DNA from: Silurus meridionalis
Lineage: Eukaryota > Chordata > Actinopteri > Siluriformes > Siluridae
Length of the DNA stretch: 64,000 bases
Direction of reading: 5' to 3'
Assembly: GCF_014805685.1 (NCBI RefSeq)
Contig: NC_060886.1
Coordinates: 13,809,608-13,873,607 of the forward strand
Part shown: in pieces, positions 12,818 to 26,484 of the stretch
Numbering within the stretch: the first letter of the stretch is position 1
Layout: each line of letters starts with the position of its first letter
Notes under the pieces: model-generated
Told to the model about the DNA's origin: nothing
The model's input: only the letters and a program-made list of their open reading frames with translations
The model's database searches: none
Position numbers and translations under genes: made by a program

Positions 12818-13984
12818 ATATAGTATATGGTCAAAAGTTATTAACCACCTGAGCAACACTCCGATATGTGGATCAAACTGTTGCCACAAAAGCACAAAAT
12901 TGTATAGAATGTCTCTATATGCTCTGGTATTACAATTTGCCTTCCCTGGAAGTAAGGGCCCCAAAACTGTTACAGCAAGCTCAATAAACACAGGGTTTGC
13001 CAAGATTGTTGTGGAAATACATGAGTGACCTGTGTAGTGCTCTGGCCTTAATCCTACTGAATGCTTTTGGAATAGTAAATGGGCAAATCCACTCAAAAAG
13101 CTGCTATACTTTGTAAAGTCCTTTAAAAATGCATATTTAAACTGAAGTACTGAAATACATCTTATGACCTAATGACCTAAAGTGCTAGTTTAACTCTGAT
13201 TGCATTAAATCAGTACCAGCTTGTTAATCTAGTTGTGTTAATTCAGTATCGAGTGTGGCTAACCCATTAGGAAATCAAATATATAGCAATATATGCAAAG
13301 CACATATATTGCATACATGTTCATGTTTGGATTACACGGTTATAGAAATATTTACATTAATGCTTTTGGCGGATCTACATTCAACAGCAGAGATGCCTAA
13401 GGTAAGCACAAGACTGACCTCTCAAATGTCTCTAGGAGTGTATCAATGTTAAATATTCCCATGAGAAATTTCTACATTAACATCTATGTGATACTAATTT
13501 CACATAGTAACAAATTCCATAACACAACATCAGGTATCCCATATATTATGTTCTACTATAATGTATCATGAATGGTGTTACACAATATTGCACGTTTGTA
13601 CATATACTTTAGTATATACGTCTCAAGCAACCAATAGAACTACATATATGTTCATATATCGTCACATATATTAACTATCATTTTATATATATGTTCACAT
13701 ATAGCCGTATATCAGATTTCAATACGGGAATGTATTGAGCTGTATTCACTCAAATCATAGAAGTCCCTTTGCTGAGTCCTTGAGCAAGATCTTTAATCTT
13801 TTTCCATCACTTGTTGAATCTACAGTCATTTTAACAAGGCAATTATGTTCCAAAATCTAGTTTGGAAGAAGAGTGAAAGTAATAATAACAAACAGGGGCA
13901 CTAAATATGGTATTGGAGGTTCAACCAGCACATATGGGTGTGATTGGTCAGGTGTCCACATACATTTGGCCATATAATGTACTT
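12818..13984. mobile_element. Degenerate Tc1/mariner-like element
   Basis: The left end (tatatggtcaaaagtt ... accacctga) and the right end (tcaggtgtccacatacatttggccatata) form imperfect inverted repeats of a type widespread in fish. Just inside the left end, an interval (about 12860-13075) resembles the C-terminal part of a Tc1-type transposase gene with broken frames (G-F-A-K-I-V-V-E on the plus strand). The interior from 13100 to 13880 is AT-rich and does not read as transposase. Confidence 0.6.
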
Positions 13985-14472
13985 TGAGAAAGCTGTAGTC
14001 TTCATTAAAGTATTAAATTGGCATATGGGCTTGGCAAATTAGTGAAGATTTACTGTGACAATGCAATTCAATAAGTCAATTCAAAGTGAATACAATAAAT
14101 ATCAGCAGACACTTTTTTCAATACTTAATGAATGTGCTGTAAGTAAAGAATTTTTACAAAATATAGTATAATAAAAGAAAACATTCTCATAGCATTTTTT
14201 CCTATTTATGTAAAAACAAATCAATAAACTTCATTAATAATTTTGCAGCCTAATAGGCTTTAATATAAGCTTTATATAGATCTATCAGCATTGCTTTTAA
14301 GCAATAATTAAGCAATGCTTATCAAGATGACATCCTTTAAATCAATGTACGTACCCTTCAAATAAAGTGTGAATAATAATTTTGGACTGTTGTAGTAAAG
14401 TGGCACATAACACAATTATAAATATGCCATGATTTGTGATAAACAGTATGAGCCTGTATAGACTTTTTTTTT

Positions 14473-14473
<1 letters not shown>

Positions 14474-14529
<56 letters not shown>
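14474..14529. repeat. (CA)n microsatellite
   Basis: About 56 bases of CA after a T-run. Confidence 0.97.
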
Positions 14530-14530
<1 letters not shown>

Positions 14531-15700
14531 CATCTATATATTTACACATTCGGTCAGATCAGTTTATGTTTTATACCCATCCACATCCTGTAAGCATTGT
14601 ATTACATTCATATATATTCATGATTTTGCACAGTCTTGTATGAAATGCTACAAAAACACACCCAGTGGCTCCCTACATGACTAGACTGAGAAAATGACAG
14701 TTATAAAATGTAGCAAAGGTTTTACCAAGTGCAGAATTAAAATGTCACTTCTTGTGTATGGTCCTAAATGGGCTACCCTTCTGGGCATTCATCAACCAAA
14801 GGCCATCCATTTTTGTGTCAAACCAGAGGCAGACAAAAAAAAAAAAAAAAGACATACATATTAGTTTGTGCCCTGCCCTGTTCATGTGATGTATGGGAGT
14901 TGGGTCTGAATCTGAGTATCTGGCTGAGTGTGAAAGCAGGTCGAGGCAGAGGCCATCATCCAATCCAAGCTGGTGTCAGATACCATCATATGCTCTCGGA
15001 ACGGTCACGTCCACCACTATCTGGTAACCAGCAACACTCTGTCCGGCCAAAATACAGTACACACCTGTCTCAAATGACCCGAGGTGACTCGCCGTCTCAT
15101 TTCTGTACTTGACGAGGAATCGTATTACACATCAAGGTAATGCTGATGCGCCTGCTTTTCTATTTAGCTCTGTATATCATGTCCTGTGTTGACTTATTGC
15201 TAAACACCAAGGTGCCTCGACAAGCTCTCTGTCTTCACCTTGTCAGGTCTTGCTTGAATATATAGCAGCGAGTATCTTTATAAAAGCCAGCAATTTTTGG
15301 CAAACAGCACAAGGGTCTAGATGACAAAACCCAGCTCCTTTAGACATCTACAGCAAGCAGGAAGTAAGAAGATAATTGCTGTCACTACAGTGAGCATGGG
15401 TCCTAGCTTGGAATAAAATATACTGATAAAGAAGCAGAGATAACACGTGTATCTCGCCTGCCCCTTTCTGAAGCTCAGTATATATTTTCAGCGAACATAA
15501 ACCTAAACCTAAAGAAAAATCCATTCTAAACACCTGCTCGAACAGATATGGTGCTAAAACTTGAACTTGTCATGCTAGAGCTGCTGTCAACACCACTTTG
15601 CTTGTCATCTCAGTAGCCTATGCAATTCTGCATTCTGTGACTTTGACGTCTCTGCTACTTCTACATCGGATTTAAAATTTGTTTTAGGGTAGAGTTTGTT

Positions 15701-16195
15701 TTAAAGGGGACATAACACAGTTTTGGAAAATCTCATGTTAATCCTAAATACCTACTTTATGGAGTAGTATTACAGCGTTCGTATCTCCGCAGAGTCTTTA
15801 GTTTGATCAGATTTGTAAAAGAAAGATTCAGCTTTACGCATCCTGAGCTCCTGGAGGCATCCCGTGGGTGGAGCTAAAGAGTCGAAAGCAGGGCAGCTTT
15901 AGTGTAACAATCATCTGCAAGCTGTGACATCACTGTGGAACAAAACTTTAGAGTCTTACATTAACTATGACTAATAAAAAGATCTTCTGGGAGAAGTATC
16001 TATACAAGGAATTCTCCTATTCATGTCGTCATGATGGGCCATATACTTGAAAAAAAAAGTTCTTTATACAAACCCAAAAGGAGTGTATTTGGCACCAAAA
16101 TGTTTTTGAAACTTTGACCATGTTTAGCATGAGAATTCAAGTCTAACAGTATAAATAATTCAGGATGCATGAAATAGCATTAGACGCCCCTTTAA
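15701..16195. mobile_element. TTAA-target MITE (piggyBac or Kolobok type)
   Basis: TTAA at 15701-15704 and at 16192-16195 bracket a segment that starts AGGGGACATAA and ends GACGCCCCT, a short inverted AGGGG terminus. TTAA duplications are made by the piggyBac and Kolobok superfamilies. No transposase frame is present. Its interior is of a kind repeated in many fish genomes. Confidence 0.65.
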
Positions 16196-16439
16196 GGTTA
16201 TAGTTGTAATGCCCTTGTCAATTTCCCAAGACAAGAATCTGCTCCTTTAAAGAAGACAACATGATGAAGACTAATAATTACCTACGCAAATACAAAATCC
16301 ACACCATGCACAACAGCATTAAATGAATGGGAAATTAGTACTGGCTTGAAGAGATTTTAGTTTTGTAAAGACCTAAAGAGACATAAAGACAAAAAAAAAA
16401 AAAAAGACTGCACATGTGTAAGGATATCAATGTGTTCTG

Positions 16440-16625
16440 CACCTATCCTTGCGGGTAATTACGTCAAGCAGGTGAGATGGCTGTTAGTCTCAGACAACAG
16501 TGAGTATGATCTCATCAGAGCGGGGCACATAAAGGTCTACTCAATTAGGAGGCCCTCTGTCAGCCTGAGACAGCCACGAAATAAGAAGGCAAGTTGAATT
16601 CAATCAGAAATGCTGTCACGTCCAT
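16440..16625. promoter_or_regulatory. Candidate conserved non-coding element
   Basis: A balanced, non-repetitive stretch (gcgggtaattacgtcaagca ... ctcaattaggaggccctctg) with TAATTA and CRE-like TTACGTCA sites inside AT-rich DNA. Not coding in any frame of useful length. Confidence 0.25.
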
Positions 16626-17049
16626 TCGAGCACACACAAGCACGCACCATAGAATAGCTACCCTTCATTTTGGGGTGGCAGGGAATTAAAAAAAATAAAT
16701 AAAAAAAGCAAGTGACATATTGCAGTGAATACCTAAAGCATCAAAGTCCTTGAGACCAGTGAGCTCAAATCGCTGCAGGAATTTAAGGGGTGCACTTTTG
16801 GAATTTTAGGCTAAGTAGCCTGAGGCTCAAACGTGCATACATGAATACAAAATCTGCTTTCTCTGCAGGTCACCACAAGAGAGAATGACCTACAGTCTAA
16901 TAGATGTAACAAAATGCTATAAAGACATGCTGCAGTTGGATCTAATGGCCATGCCTCTCTGGAATGCCTCAGTCTATCCGCTGAATCTCTCCTTCCACAG
17001 AAGTGAGTCGCAATACTGTTTGCGCGATTAACTATCCCATGCACGTTCT

Positions 17050-19635
17050 CAGTATTTAATAAGACAGTATATGTGTGATCCTTTGAAGGCTAACTGACAA
17101 TGGCTAGATGGACTTTTATTCCGTTCCAAGGTCTCAGGAGCATTTTTTTGCAGCCGCTGGCCTACGGGGGTACCTGGAGACGCATGTCAAAGCGCTCTAC
17201 CAAATCCTCCTCATCATTCCGTAAGATACACTGAGTATAAATGGGTTCATGGATTTGTGTTTTGCATTTAAATAGAAGAACAGCTCAAAAAGTCAAAGGA
17301 CATTGGCTACCTGATCATTATTCAATGGACAGCTAGTGAAATCTAAGCCTGGGCTTTACTTACACATGTAAATCTGAAAGTTTTATATTTTCTTACACTC
17401 ACATTAGCGTTATATTTCATTTCTCAAAGGTTACACAGTAAAAACTGATCGAAAACAAAATCTCTTCTTGTCAGTTTAGTCTGAATAAAATGGAAAAAAA
17501 TGGAAAGAGCGTGTCGTTTGAAATCTCCTTTATGAAAATGCTGCTTGTGTTTTAGTGCAAAAAAGGTAAAAATGCCTTTTCAGATATGTGTGATAGCAAT
17601 GTGATCTCAACATTCTTCATAGATCTGATGTCCCTGTGTTTAATCATTTTATATCTATGCACTAAGACAAAGGAGTTGTCTGATTTCTTGCTGGCATTAG
17701 AGCCTTTTTAATATTTACACATGGTGGCCTAAGATTTAATAATACTTCAAGCGGCATCAGTATGACGAAAATGTTTGTCCAAACTATGTGAACACTAAAA
17801 AGTTCCCGTCTGAATATAAGAAATAAATGCATAACTTAAAAAGATACAGACTAGAAATAAGTCAAATTATTTGCCAGTGCAGTAAGATAATTATACTCAG
17901 GAAGATTTCATGAAATTAGGGTTTGTAAAAATTAGCATTAAAACACTTATTCCAAGCAGTTAATTTAGTGTAATTAACTTAAAACTAGATTGTTAATTAT
18001 TTTTTTTTACTTTCTGCTTTTTTTAATTGTGTGAAAAATCTTAAAACAAAAGCTACCAAACAAGAGAATTACGCTTATTTTATGAATTGTCATCATTTTA
18101 TATTCTGTCTTAAAATGAGACAAAGCTTTTAAACTAAAAACAAGATTACTATTCAAATCATGATGGCAATTGTTTATATAAATGAAGACTATATTGTAAC
18201 ACACAGTAGTTGCGATGCAAAAAGAACGCACATTTATTGCAACATAAAACATTATTGAATGTATTTGTCATTACTGAACACTGAAAGATATTCAACATAA
18301 AAAACTGAAATCAATCTACCATATAAACAACTTAGTAAAAAAATATAAATACTTTGTATAAAGAACAAAGTTCCAAAAAGTGTGTTCTAACTTAATACTG
18401 CAGTTTTATAATTTATTAGTTTGTAAAATAAATATGTTGGTGTTGACATTAAACAAGCATTTGCAATGTGTGATTACTGAGTATTTTATACTATGTAACC
18501 TTAAAACCAGTTAATACAGCTAAAATAAAAACTTAAAAGATACAAGGCTGGCCTCAAATAATGTCTCTGATTGGAAATTAAGCTCAATTCGCAGATAAAA
18601 TAACTAACATTAAGCTTTACTAACTAAATAAGTAAAAAAAAAGAATTTTAAAACAATCTGCTCTTGCATAGAATAACAAAAAAAAAAAAGAGATCAATAA
18701 AATATTTATGGCTGGAAATAAGATTAGATGAGGAGTTTTTGCACTGAATTAATGTGAATACTCAGGTCTTGTGTTCAGGACTCATTTATCAAAGTATGAA
18801 TTGGACATAAGACAAGCTAAAATATTCAATATTAGGGTTTCTAATGAGGTTTCCTAGTTGGCCATCCTTGGAACATTTTATTGATTTTGATGTTTCATTG
18901 AATTCTTCTTGTTTTAGTTTTCCTTTGTACTTTAATTATTATATCTATTTAAACCCAGGAATCAAGAATCACTTGTTGTCTGTACGTACCTATTACAAAG
19001 CATAACAAAAGGAATATAAATAAGGTAAACTATACTGAAGCTGCTGGCCTGTCCACAGGCCGAGTTGTATTGAGCTACACTATGGCTTGTATTCACAGCT
19101 CGGTGCTGCAGGAAAGGTTAGGCTTGTATAAAATCTTAGACCATAAGCAGGTCACATTAAGTATGCAAAGTAGATAAATGCTGAAATGTATGCTATGATG
19201 ATCCATTGCATGCAAATTTCTTAGTAACATTAGTAAAAGCATGTCTTCGAAACCACTGACATTTCATCACTGCATTATGAAAAGACTGACAAAAACATTC
19301 CGTGTCACCCCCATGATTTTAGAAAAGGTATTTCATCACAGCACTGCAAAACATTTGCTTTTACAAGACAGTAGACAATTGTTAAAAGCTGGTTCATGGA
19401 GAATCCTGGATTTTCTTTCATTTGGAAAATATTTTTGCAGACAGAAAACCAGAGATAAAAATGTTTAAACTATAATCATGATTATGGTTAGGAATCACAA
19501 GTCTACTATATGCCTATATATACACACACTGTAATTTACTGCTGCTGGCATCGATCTTTTATATCCTTTTTTAAAATGTTGTGTACATGTACTGATGTAA
19601 ATTCTGCATAGTCGAAAAAACATTCCAATGCATGT

Positions 19636-19640
<5 letters not shown>
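17050..19640. other. Very AT-rich intronic DNA, nothing recognised
   Basis: Includes some of the most AT-rich DNA in the window, with many A and T runs; no gene, transposon terminus or clear regulatory cluster seen. Confidence 0.4.
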
Positions 19641-19641
<1 letters not shown>

Positions 19642-19681
<40 letters not shown>

Positions 19682-19692
19682 ATGAGAAGATG

Positions 19693-19746
<54 letters not shown>
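19642..19746. repeat. Compound (TG)n then (GA)n microsatellite
   Basis: TG from 19642 to 19680, a short spacer, then GA from about 19695 to 19746. Confidence 0.96.
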
Positions 19747-19751
<5 letters not shown>

Positions 19752-19854
19752 AACATGATCAAAAATCTTTTTTATATTTTCAGATTTCTAACTCATTTCT
19801 CTATTACTTTGAAATACATGTTTGTGCTCCATATTTATTGTGATTATAAATTGT

Positions 19855-20035
19855 CAATTGACACCCAGAGAGCTAGAGCAGCTCTGAAACAATCTAAAAG
19901 TCCAGATCGAACAGCAATCAACATTAATTAGCTGTAATTAGCAAATGGTGCATGTGATCACACTATCAGATTCAAGACCTCCTCTGTATTGTACCTCTCA
20001 GATGAAGATTAGCTGTGAATGACTGGGTGTCAAAA
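19855..20035. promoter_or_regulatory. Candidate homeodomain-bound element
   Basis: ATTAATTAGCTGTAATTAGC (19923-19942) carries two TAATTAGC sites in direct repeat, spaced one helical turn apart, followed by an E-box-like CATGTGATCA and a further ATTAGCTG at about 20008-20015. The flanks are non-repetitive. Confidence 0.35.
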
Positions 20036-20569
20036 AAGGCTAAACTAAGAAAAGAAAAAAAAAGTTGTAAAGTCAAAATAGTGTAACTCTAACAAGAGCC
20101 AGACTAGTGACCTGGATCGGCCTGGCTACCAGACCAGACTATTCAGCCTTTATTGATTACAATGTTTCAATCAAACTATTTGTGGAAAACTTTGAGCATT
20201 CACAATTATATGCTATTTGCCTGAACTACTAGCACAGTGTACATTTTTTAAACTAAATTTAACTGTACATTTTCTCCATTCACTTCCTTCATTGATAGGT
20301 ATGTAGCCAACATCTAGCAAAATTAGCATTGGGATTTGTCTAAGTAATATCAGCAAAATTATACTTCTAAAATGATTTTTTTACAACCTCATGTTTTCCA
20401 GACTATGAAAGCAGACAATAGTCAGATGTGTAAAAAGATTTCAAGCCCTTCCAATCTCTAAGGACTATTCTATACCTTCTACTTCCTTTTCAATGCACTC
20501 ATTTGTAGATGGTTATATGTGTAACTAAAGTGGGAAACGATGAAACCAGAACTTTTAATCCTCTTCTCC

Positions 20570-21500
20570 TCTTCCACTGCCCTCATTAGGTATATGTCAA
20601 TAACTGTGCCATAGCTGAAGGCTTATCTCTGACAAGCTAACGCTTCACTTTCTGTTTATTTACAGCTTACACATGCATGGGCTGCCTGTGAATGTGTTCA
20701 ATAATTGCCAGGCAATGAGAGATGAGTCTTTGCAAAACCACTATAAACCACTCTGAAATATCAGATGATGATTGTAAAACCCAGGCCAGTTATGGAGACG
20801 TTTTTCTGAGAGCGTCTGTTTTAGTAATATCTATTTTAATTTAGCAATATCATGCAAATTGATTTTGTTTGTCCCTAGCTTGTCCTGTATGACAACTGCT
20901 GATGGAAATCAGTACTCTGAATGCGGATGTCTGTGTTCGCCCTGTCGCGTAAAATGAACAGGTATTTGGCTGTTGTGCTGTGTGCTTGTCAGGGCACATT
21001 GATCAGTGAGAGCCAGCAGGCTAAGAGATGAGTAGCATGGCCAGCCTGGAAGGCGTGCTTATTGAATCTAGCTTGAGCGCATTCATCACTCAGCCGAAAT
21101 GCGCTGCCAGGGGACGTGATACAGAACTTTAATAAAACTCACCTGTGGACGTGAAAGGAGTAGACAGCACAGCCTCTGCCCCTCTAAAACAAGTCTTTTA
21201 CAATGTAATTAATTTACCAGTCGCACAATCACTTTCACATTAAAATGTACAAAGATAGCAATAATGGAGGTGAAAAGCTGACATGATTTGAAAAGGAAGC
21301 ACGGAGATTAAATTACGGCATGCCGATACGCCTGTGGCACGCCATGCCGATGTGAATTATGTGTTTAATGCAAAGCTTTGACATTCAATCAGTGTACTTT
21401 CTAAATATTACATCCTTTATTATAAACCGGGGACTGTATACTGTTGGCAAAAGCTCCAACAATGCTTAAACTGAGCTCAGGGACTAATTAGTGCGGTTTT
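20570..21500. promoter_or_regulatory. Candidate conserved non-coding cluster
   Basis: Nearly 1 kb of non-repetitive, balanced sequence with an octamer-type ATGCAAAT (near 20854), several TAATTA sites, and a palindrome CGGCATGCCG near 21316 with a partial second CATGCCGATG near 21343. No coding frame or transposon was recognised. Confidence 0.3.
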
Positions 21501-21764
21501 CTGAAAAGTACGGCTTGTGTGTAGGCATGTATGATGGGGACGCAGGAGGTTTAGTTCCTTATCTTTTTTTTTTTTCTCTCGGGATGCCGCTCCTTTTCAG
21601 AGCTGGTGGCCAAGCAGGCATGGCTGCTGGTTATCCTCCTCCGCCACCTCCTCTCATCCCACCCCTCTGTTCTGTAGAAGGGAGATGCCAGGCTCCGTGA
21701 GCACATCCTCCCTTTCACAATGTGTTCTTTGCTTTCATTTCTCTCATCAGAAGCCTAAACACGA

Positions 21765-21866
<102 letters not shown>

Positions 21867-22229
21867 AATGAACCAGTTCATTGATCTGTGTCCCTCAGCT
21901 CAGTACACATGCACACAAGCACACTCACATGCCACACACTCTCGCCTCACATGTAGTTGTTTCATTATAAGAATTATTTTTTTTTTGTACACTTCCAAAC
22001 ATAGAACAGGGTATTATTAGCCAGTAATTTCTCGTTTTCTATATCTTCTATAACTGTTTACTAGCTGGACAAAACCTTATAGGTTTTTTTTTTTTTTTTT
22101 TTTACAGACAAGTACCATCTCCGGTAGCACTGTACAACGAAGCGCAGATGTAGATTAAATGTAATTGTTTCTACTACTCTAAATAGATTAAGTCAATATA
22201 CTGCAGAGTTTTTATCTCACGACTAAACA

Positions 22230-22850
22230 GTACTCTGCATATTAATAACCAGGACGATCTTTGCCGCCACACAAATCCAAAGTAGCTAATGACCTCAAAG
22301 TTCTCAAGGTCCCCTTATCCGTAGCACTTCAGAGTTCTTGAGGCGAATGCATGATGGCTAGATTAAAGGATCTGATTAAAACAACTGAACCAGACCTGAC
22401 CCCATACATTCCAGCTAATTTCATGATTTACAGCCAACAGATAAGGATACTCGAGTATTTAAAAAAATGTTTCACAAATTTTATCATGTGTACATGCAAA
22501 GCCCCCGGACGATATAGATTAAACTTTGCAGTACTGTACCCTTGTCCAGAAATTCGAGGTTGGCCCGTGACCCCTTAAAACAATCTCTGTGCAGCATGTC
22601 GACACAGAGCTGTCAGGCTCTTTGTGCACAGAAGGGGCACAGAGATCAGTGGCTCCGCAAACAGGGTCAGGATTTAACACAGGTCGGGGCAAAGTATACT
22701 AAGTTTCACATTCCCCTGAAGCAGCTTATATGGCTTCATGACATTTGCTTTGTACATGCAGATCTTTATGGGGCTATTAAATCACAACAGGCACATTGTT
22801 GTAGGATGTCTGGACTTAGGCCAGGCAAATTAAACAGGCCCAGATAAATG
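22230..22850. promoter_or_regulatory. Candidate conserved non-coding element
   Basis: Non-repetitive block with balanced composition and paired motifs such as caaagttctcaaggtcccc and cagagttcttgaggcg. Open frames at 22351-22578 and 22542-22847 lack known domains. Confidence 0.25.
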
Positions 22851-24199
22851 TGAGTAATAACACGGAAAATATAGAGACCATATTTATGCGATTGTCAAAG
22901 AAACCGCATAGGCCTGCGGTAAACCACAGAGTTGTGTTGTTATTTTAACTGTTAACAGCACAGGGTCAGTTAATTTAAGCAGCTGGCTTTTTCAGCTCTT
23001 CTACACACATTTGACAGGAAATTTATTATCGTTGTCTATGAGAAAGATGATTATGGTCAGTCCTCAGGGCTTTGATGGAATCTTATCTGAAAATGACAAA
23101 TACGGTGAAGACATCAACTTATCAAATGTGTCTCACGGCATGAAATATGTGCACCAACTCGCAGCTTGGAAATTCGAGATCTATTGCGTATATAAGCAGA
23201 ATGCTTGTGCACATTCCTTAGCTTTAAATCAACGATATATCAGCTGTATCACCGTCTCTCCAATGCTCCCACACTTGTTTTTGTTTTTTATCCATCACCA
23301 TAAGAGGTGCTAAAACTGACAACAAAGATGACTTGCACTATAACCCAAGCCAACACATAGAACTTTAATTATACTACAAATTAAAAATATATTTCACACA
23401 TACAAGTACACATTAATAAAATGTATTTGCTAAGGCTTAATTGTACTGAGCAAATGCTCACAAAAAGAAAAATCTGTGACTACAGAGAGAGAAAGGTGAA
23501 GGTGAACCGCTAACAGCTGTCCAAATGTAGGTTTAATCCTCCGCATGTCTGTCTTGCAGGTCTTTTGAGGTTTAAGCACATAAATGTGCAGACTAAACAC
23601 TCTGACCTTATCAGCTAAATCTTTTTTGACTAGAAGATGAACACAGATTACAATCCTTTTCAAGCTGTCCTAGATGACTTCAGCTGTGTAAGGCATAAAT
23701 CAGACATAAGTATTTATAAATGGTTCGCTTTGTTTAAAGCTCCATTTGCTTTACATCTGTTTTGATAATGTTGCGGACTAAAGAAACCAGTTTGAATGTA
23801 AATGGGACTAACCAGTACTGCTTATTCACATGATAACACATTTGATATTTCTCTGAAAATGAAGGACTTCAAAAAGAAATCTGTCAGTATGTCTATTGGA
23901 AAGTATTATTATAATTTTTGGTCTTTGACAACAATCACCAAATAGTGTTGTGCAGATGGTGAAAAAATATTTTATTTATATTTTTTAGCATGCCTCCTAA
24001 AAAAAAAAAAAAAAAAAAAAAAGAGGCACACAGATCCCTCTTCCTGTCTGAATCTTTCACGACTTCTTTCTTTACTATTTATGAGGTTCACTTCACAGGG
24101 GCAGTCATATCCTTTACTATACAGAGCCTGAGGCTGAATAGCTAGAAAAACAACAAAAAAGAAATAAATAAATAAAATCACCAGCAAGTTAAAAATAAA

Positions 24200-24660
24200 T
24201 GACGTGCTTTTGTTTCAGTCCTCTTTGGTCACTTTGCTAATGATGGTTAGGTCCCTAAATGGTTTTTCCACATGGAAACTAATGAGTTCATCTCACCTGT
24301 GTGAGAAAATAGTGGACCGTTTGTTTCACTCGCATCGTTATGAAAAAATGACAAAAGAAATTAGTGACTATTGTTCAGAGTCACTGAGTCACAAATGAGC
24401 ATTTGAGGAAAAATTGTCTTCAAATGGACAACCAATGAGAATGAAAACTCAATCATTTATAGTCTCATTTTTCGCAACAAATTCAAATGAAGAGCTCCTG
24501 AGATCGTTTGCGGCAGCTTCATTTAGCTGTCTCCCGCTGCTCACTAATTTTCTTTATAAGAGACCGTGCCGGATCTCTGGCCATTCTCCAAACCTAGATG
24601 TACTGTGTACAGGAGCGTCCAGCTATAATTAGGTAAAGGGCTGTCTGGTCCCTCTAATTA
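24200..24660. promoter_or_regulatory. Candidate conserved non-coding element
   Basis: Non-repetitive, with TGAGTCA (AP-1 type, near 24384), TAATTA and TAATTAG sites near the right edge. The frames at 24204-24398 and 24414-24632 show no recognised domain. Confidence 0.25.
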
Positions 24661-25849
24661 TTCTTGAATGTTTAAACAACAACACAGAATTACAGCTAAT
24701 TGATGGTTAGTTTTCATGTGCAGTTCCCATATTTTCTGAAAGCCCCTTGATGGTTTTATTAAGTTGGATTGTCTTACTGATATTTGTGCAGTGTTTCTTT
24801 ATTAATAAAAAAAAAAAAAAAACCAAACATCAACCAAAAACCTGCCGCAAAAGTCCACTTTGAGAATACATGTACATATCACTGTATACATTTTCATATG
24901 ACATACACATTCAGTACACCCAAGGTGAAAACCTTATTCCAGTCATATTCAGGAATAATCTTCCCTGCCCTTTATATGTTGAATCACCAGCCAAATCTGT
25001 TGAGGATCTCCTCTACACAACACACCCCCACAGCTTCAAATCATCCCTGCCTCTAGCCCTTCCTCAACACCTCCCTCTCATAAATCTCAGGAAGCATTTC
25101 ACAATCTTTCTCTGCCTACCAAAGGCCATATGGACACCTACACAAACATGTTCATAAATATTGTGTCCCCGAAGGAATTCGGTCGTTTCGAAATGAACAG
25201 TGAAATCATCGCTGCGCTCCCGTACAAGTTGCGCGAGAGTGCTTACGGTAATAATGTGCACAATTTACACAGGTTTTAATACTTCAAACAAAGTAATCAG
25301 CAAACTCATAGAGATAGAGAAGGAAGGAGGGAGCGAGAAAGTGCTCAGAGGCAGGCTGAGCACTGAGAGGCACAGCCCACATGCTGATACACTGAAAGGT
25401 AAGACAGAGACATAGGGAGAGAGAGAAATGCAGGACAGAGGGGGGAGAAAAGCAATTTAAAAGCAGATTTATGTTTTTAGTGCATCTCCCATTCCATGGG
25501 ACATCAGCTGACATAATTGGCTGCAGACAGCAAGCACTTGGTTGAAGGAAAATAAACAGAGTTAGCCACTCATACTGATGATGATCAAATTAATTATTAA
25601 TCCCCTAGACAGATGAAAATCCCTTAGAGTATCAAATTAAGTATATATCCCATCATGTTTTATTTACATTTTGGATGGTATTGACAATCAATTAAAATAG
25701 ATCTTACTAAGTCTAAACCATGAACTCTGGTACATTCTCTTATCTATCACTTGGACATGCCATTTGCAGATATGTTGGCATCACTCCTATTCATGATCAG
25801 TACATATCAAACACCTCTTCAGCAAGATGACATTTGATTTATTTCTATA

Positions 25850-26030
25850 TCTCATCCAGAATGGAAGGAGTTCCCTTTTGAGTCTGGTTCTTCTCAAGGT
25901 TCCTTCTGCAGTTTGTCTCAGTGTTTTTTTTTCTTGCCACTGCCTTCTCACTAGGCATTCAACTCTATCGGATTTCTGTAGAGCTGTCTATTGTTAACAG
26001 TGAAATGGAAATAAACATTTTAATTGAACT
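25850..26030 (-). repeat. Dispersed repeat, copy 2, opposite orientation to 52436-52640
   Basis: Reads gagtctggttcttctcaagg ... ttcttgccactgccttctca ... gagctgtctattgttaacag, the reverse complement of the family at 52436-52640, more diverged. Confidence 0.55.
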
Positions 26031-26214
26031 AAACGTTGGAGCACATTGCTCCATATTCCTGCATTGATCACAAAATTAGGCTCATTAGTGATTGCAGACT
26101 GACTCATTAAAGTGTCTTGCAATAACGACATCATTTTGACCTTGTAATTCTGTGAAATAATAATAGCATAACAAGTTGCTATCTACCAAGTTACTCTGAA
26201 CTCTTGGCAATATT

Positions 26215-26480
26215 CTCCCCTTGTATAAGTTCTGAGCCATGCTTATCTCCATGGCCTTTAGACCCTTTGGTGCTTTACTTTGGTGCCTGACTACCCTTTG
26301 GAACCTACTTTGACTTTGATATTTCTTGCCTGATCGTGCTTTGACCCTTCTCTGTTGCCCCATTTAGATTATCGGACTGTGTCTTTGATTTGTAAAAAAA
26401 AAAAAATTAATAAAAAAAGTATCTGCAACGAGTCCCTACAAAGCTCCTGAGTTTGTTTCAGCAACATTCGTGTAAAAAAA
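26215..26480. repeat. Possible retrotransposon 3' portion
   Basis: The stretch tttgacccttctctgttgccc ... ggactgtgtctttgatttgtaaaaaa ... ctgcaacgagtccctacaaag has the wording of tails or LTR edges of fish retroelements, with an A-rich run inside. No frame or terminal repeat confirms it. Confidence 0.25.
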
Positions 26481-26484
26481 AAAA

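Noticed and set aside
14342..14684. Open frames through (CA)n tracts
   Set aside because: Alternating CA has no stop codons in any frame, so such frames (also at 19495, 28831, 40352, 21685 and 61955) are artefacts of the repeat.
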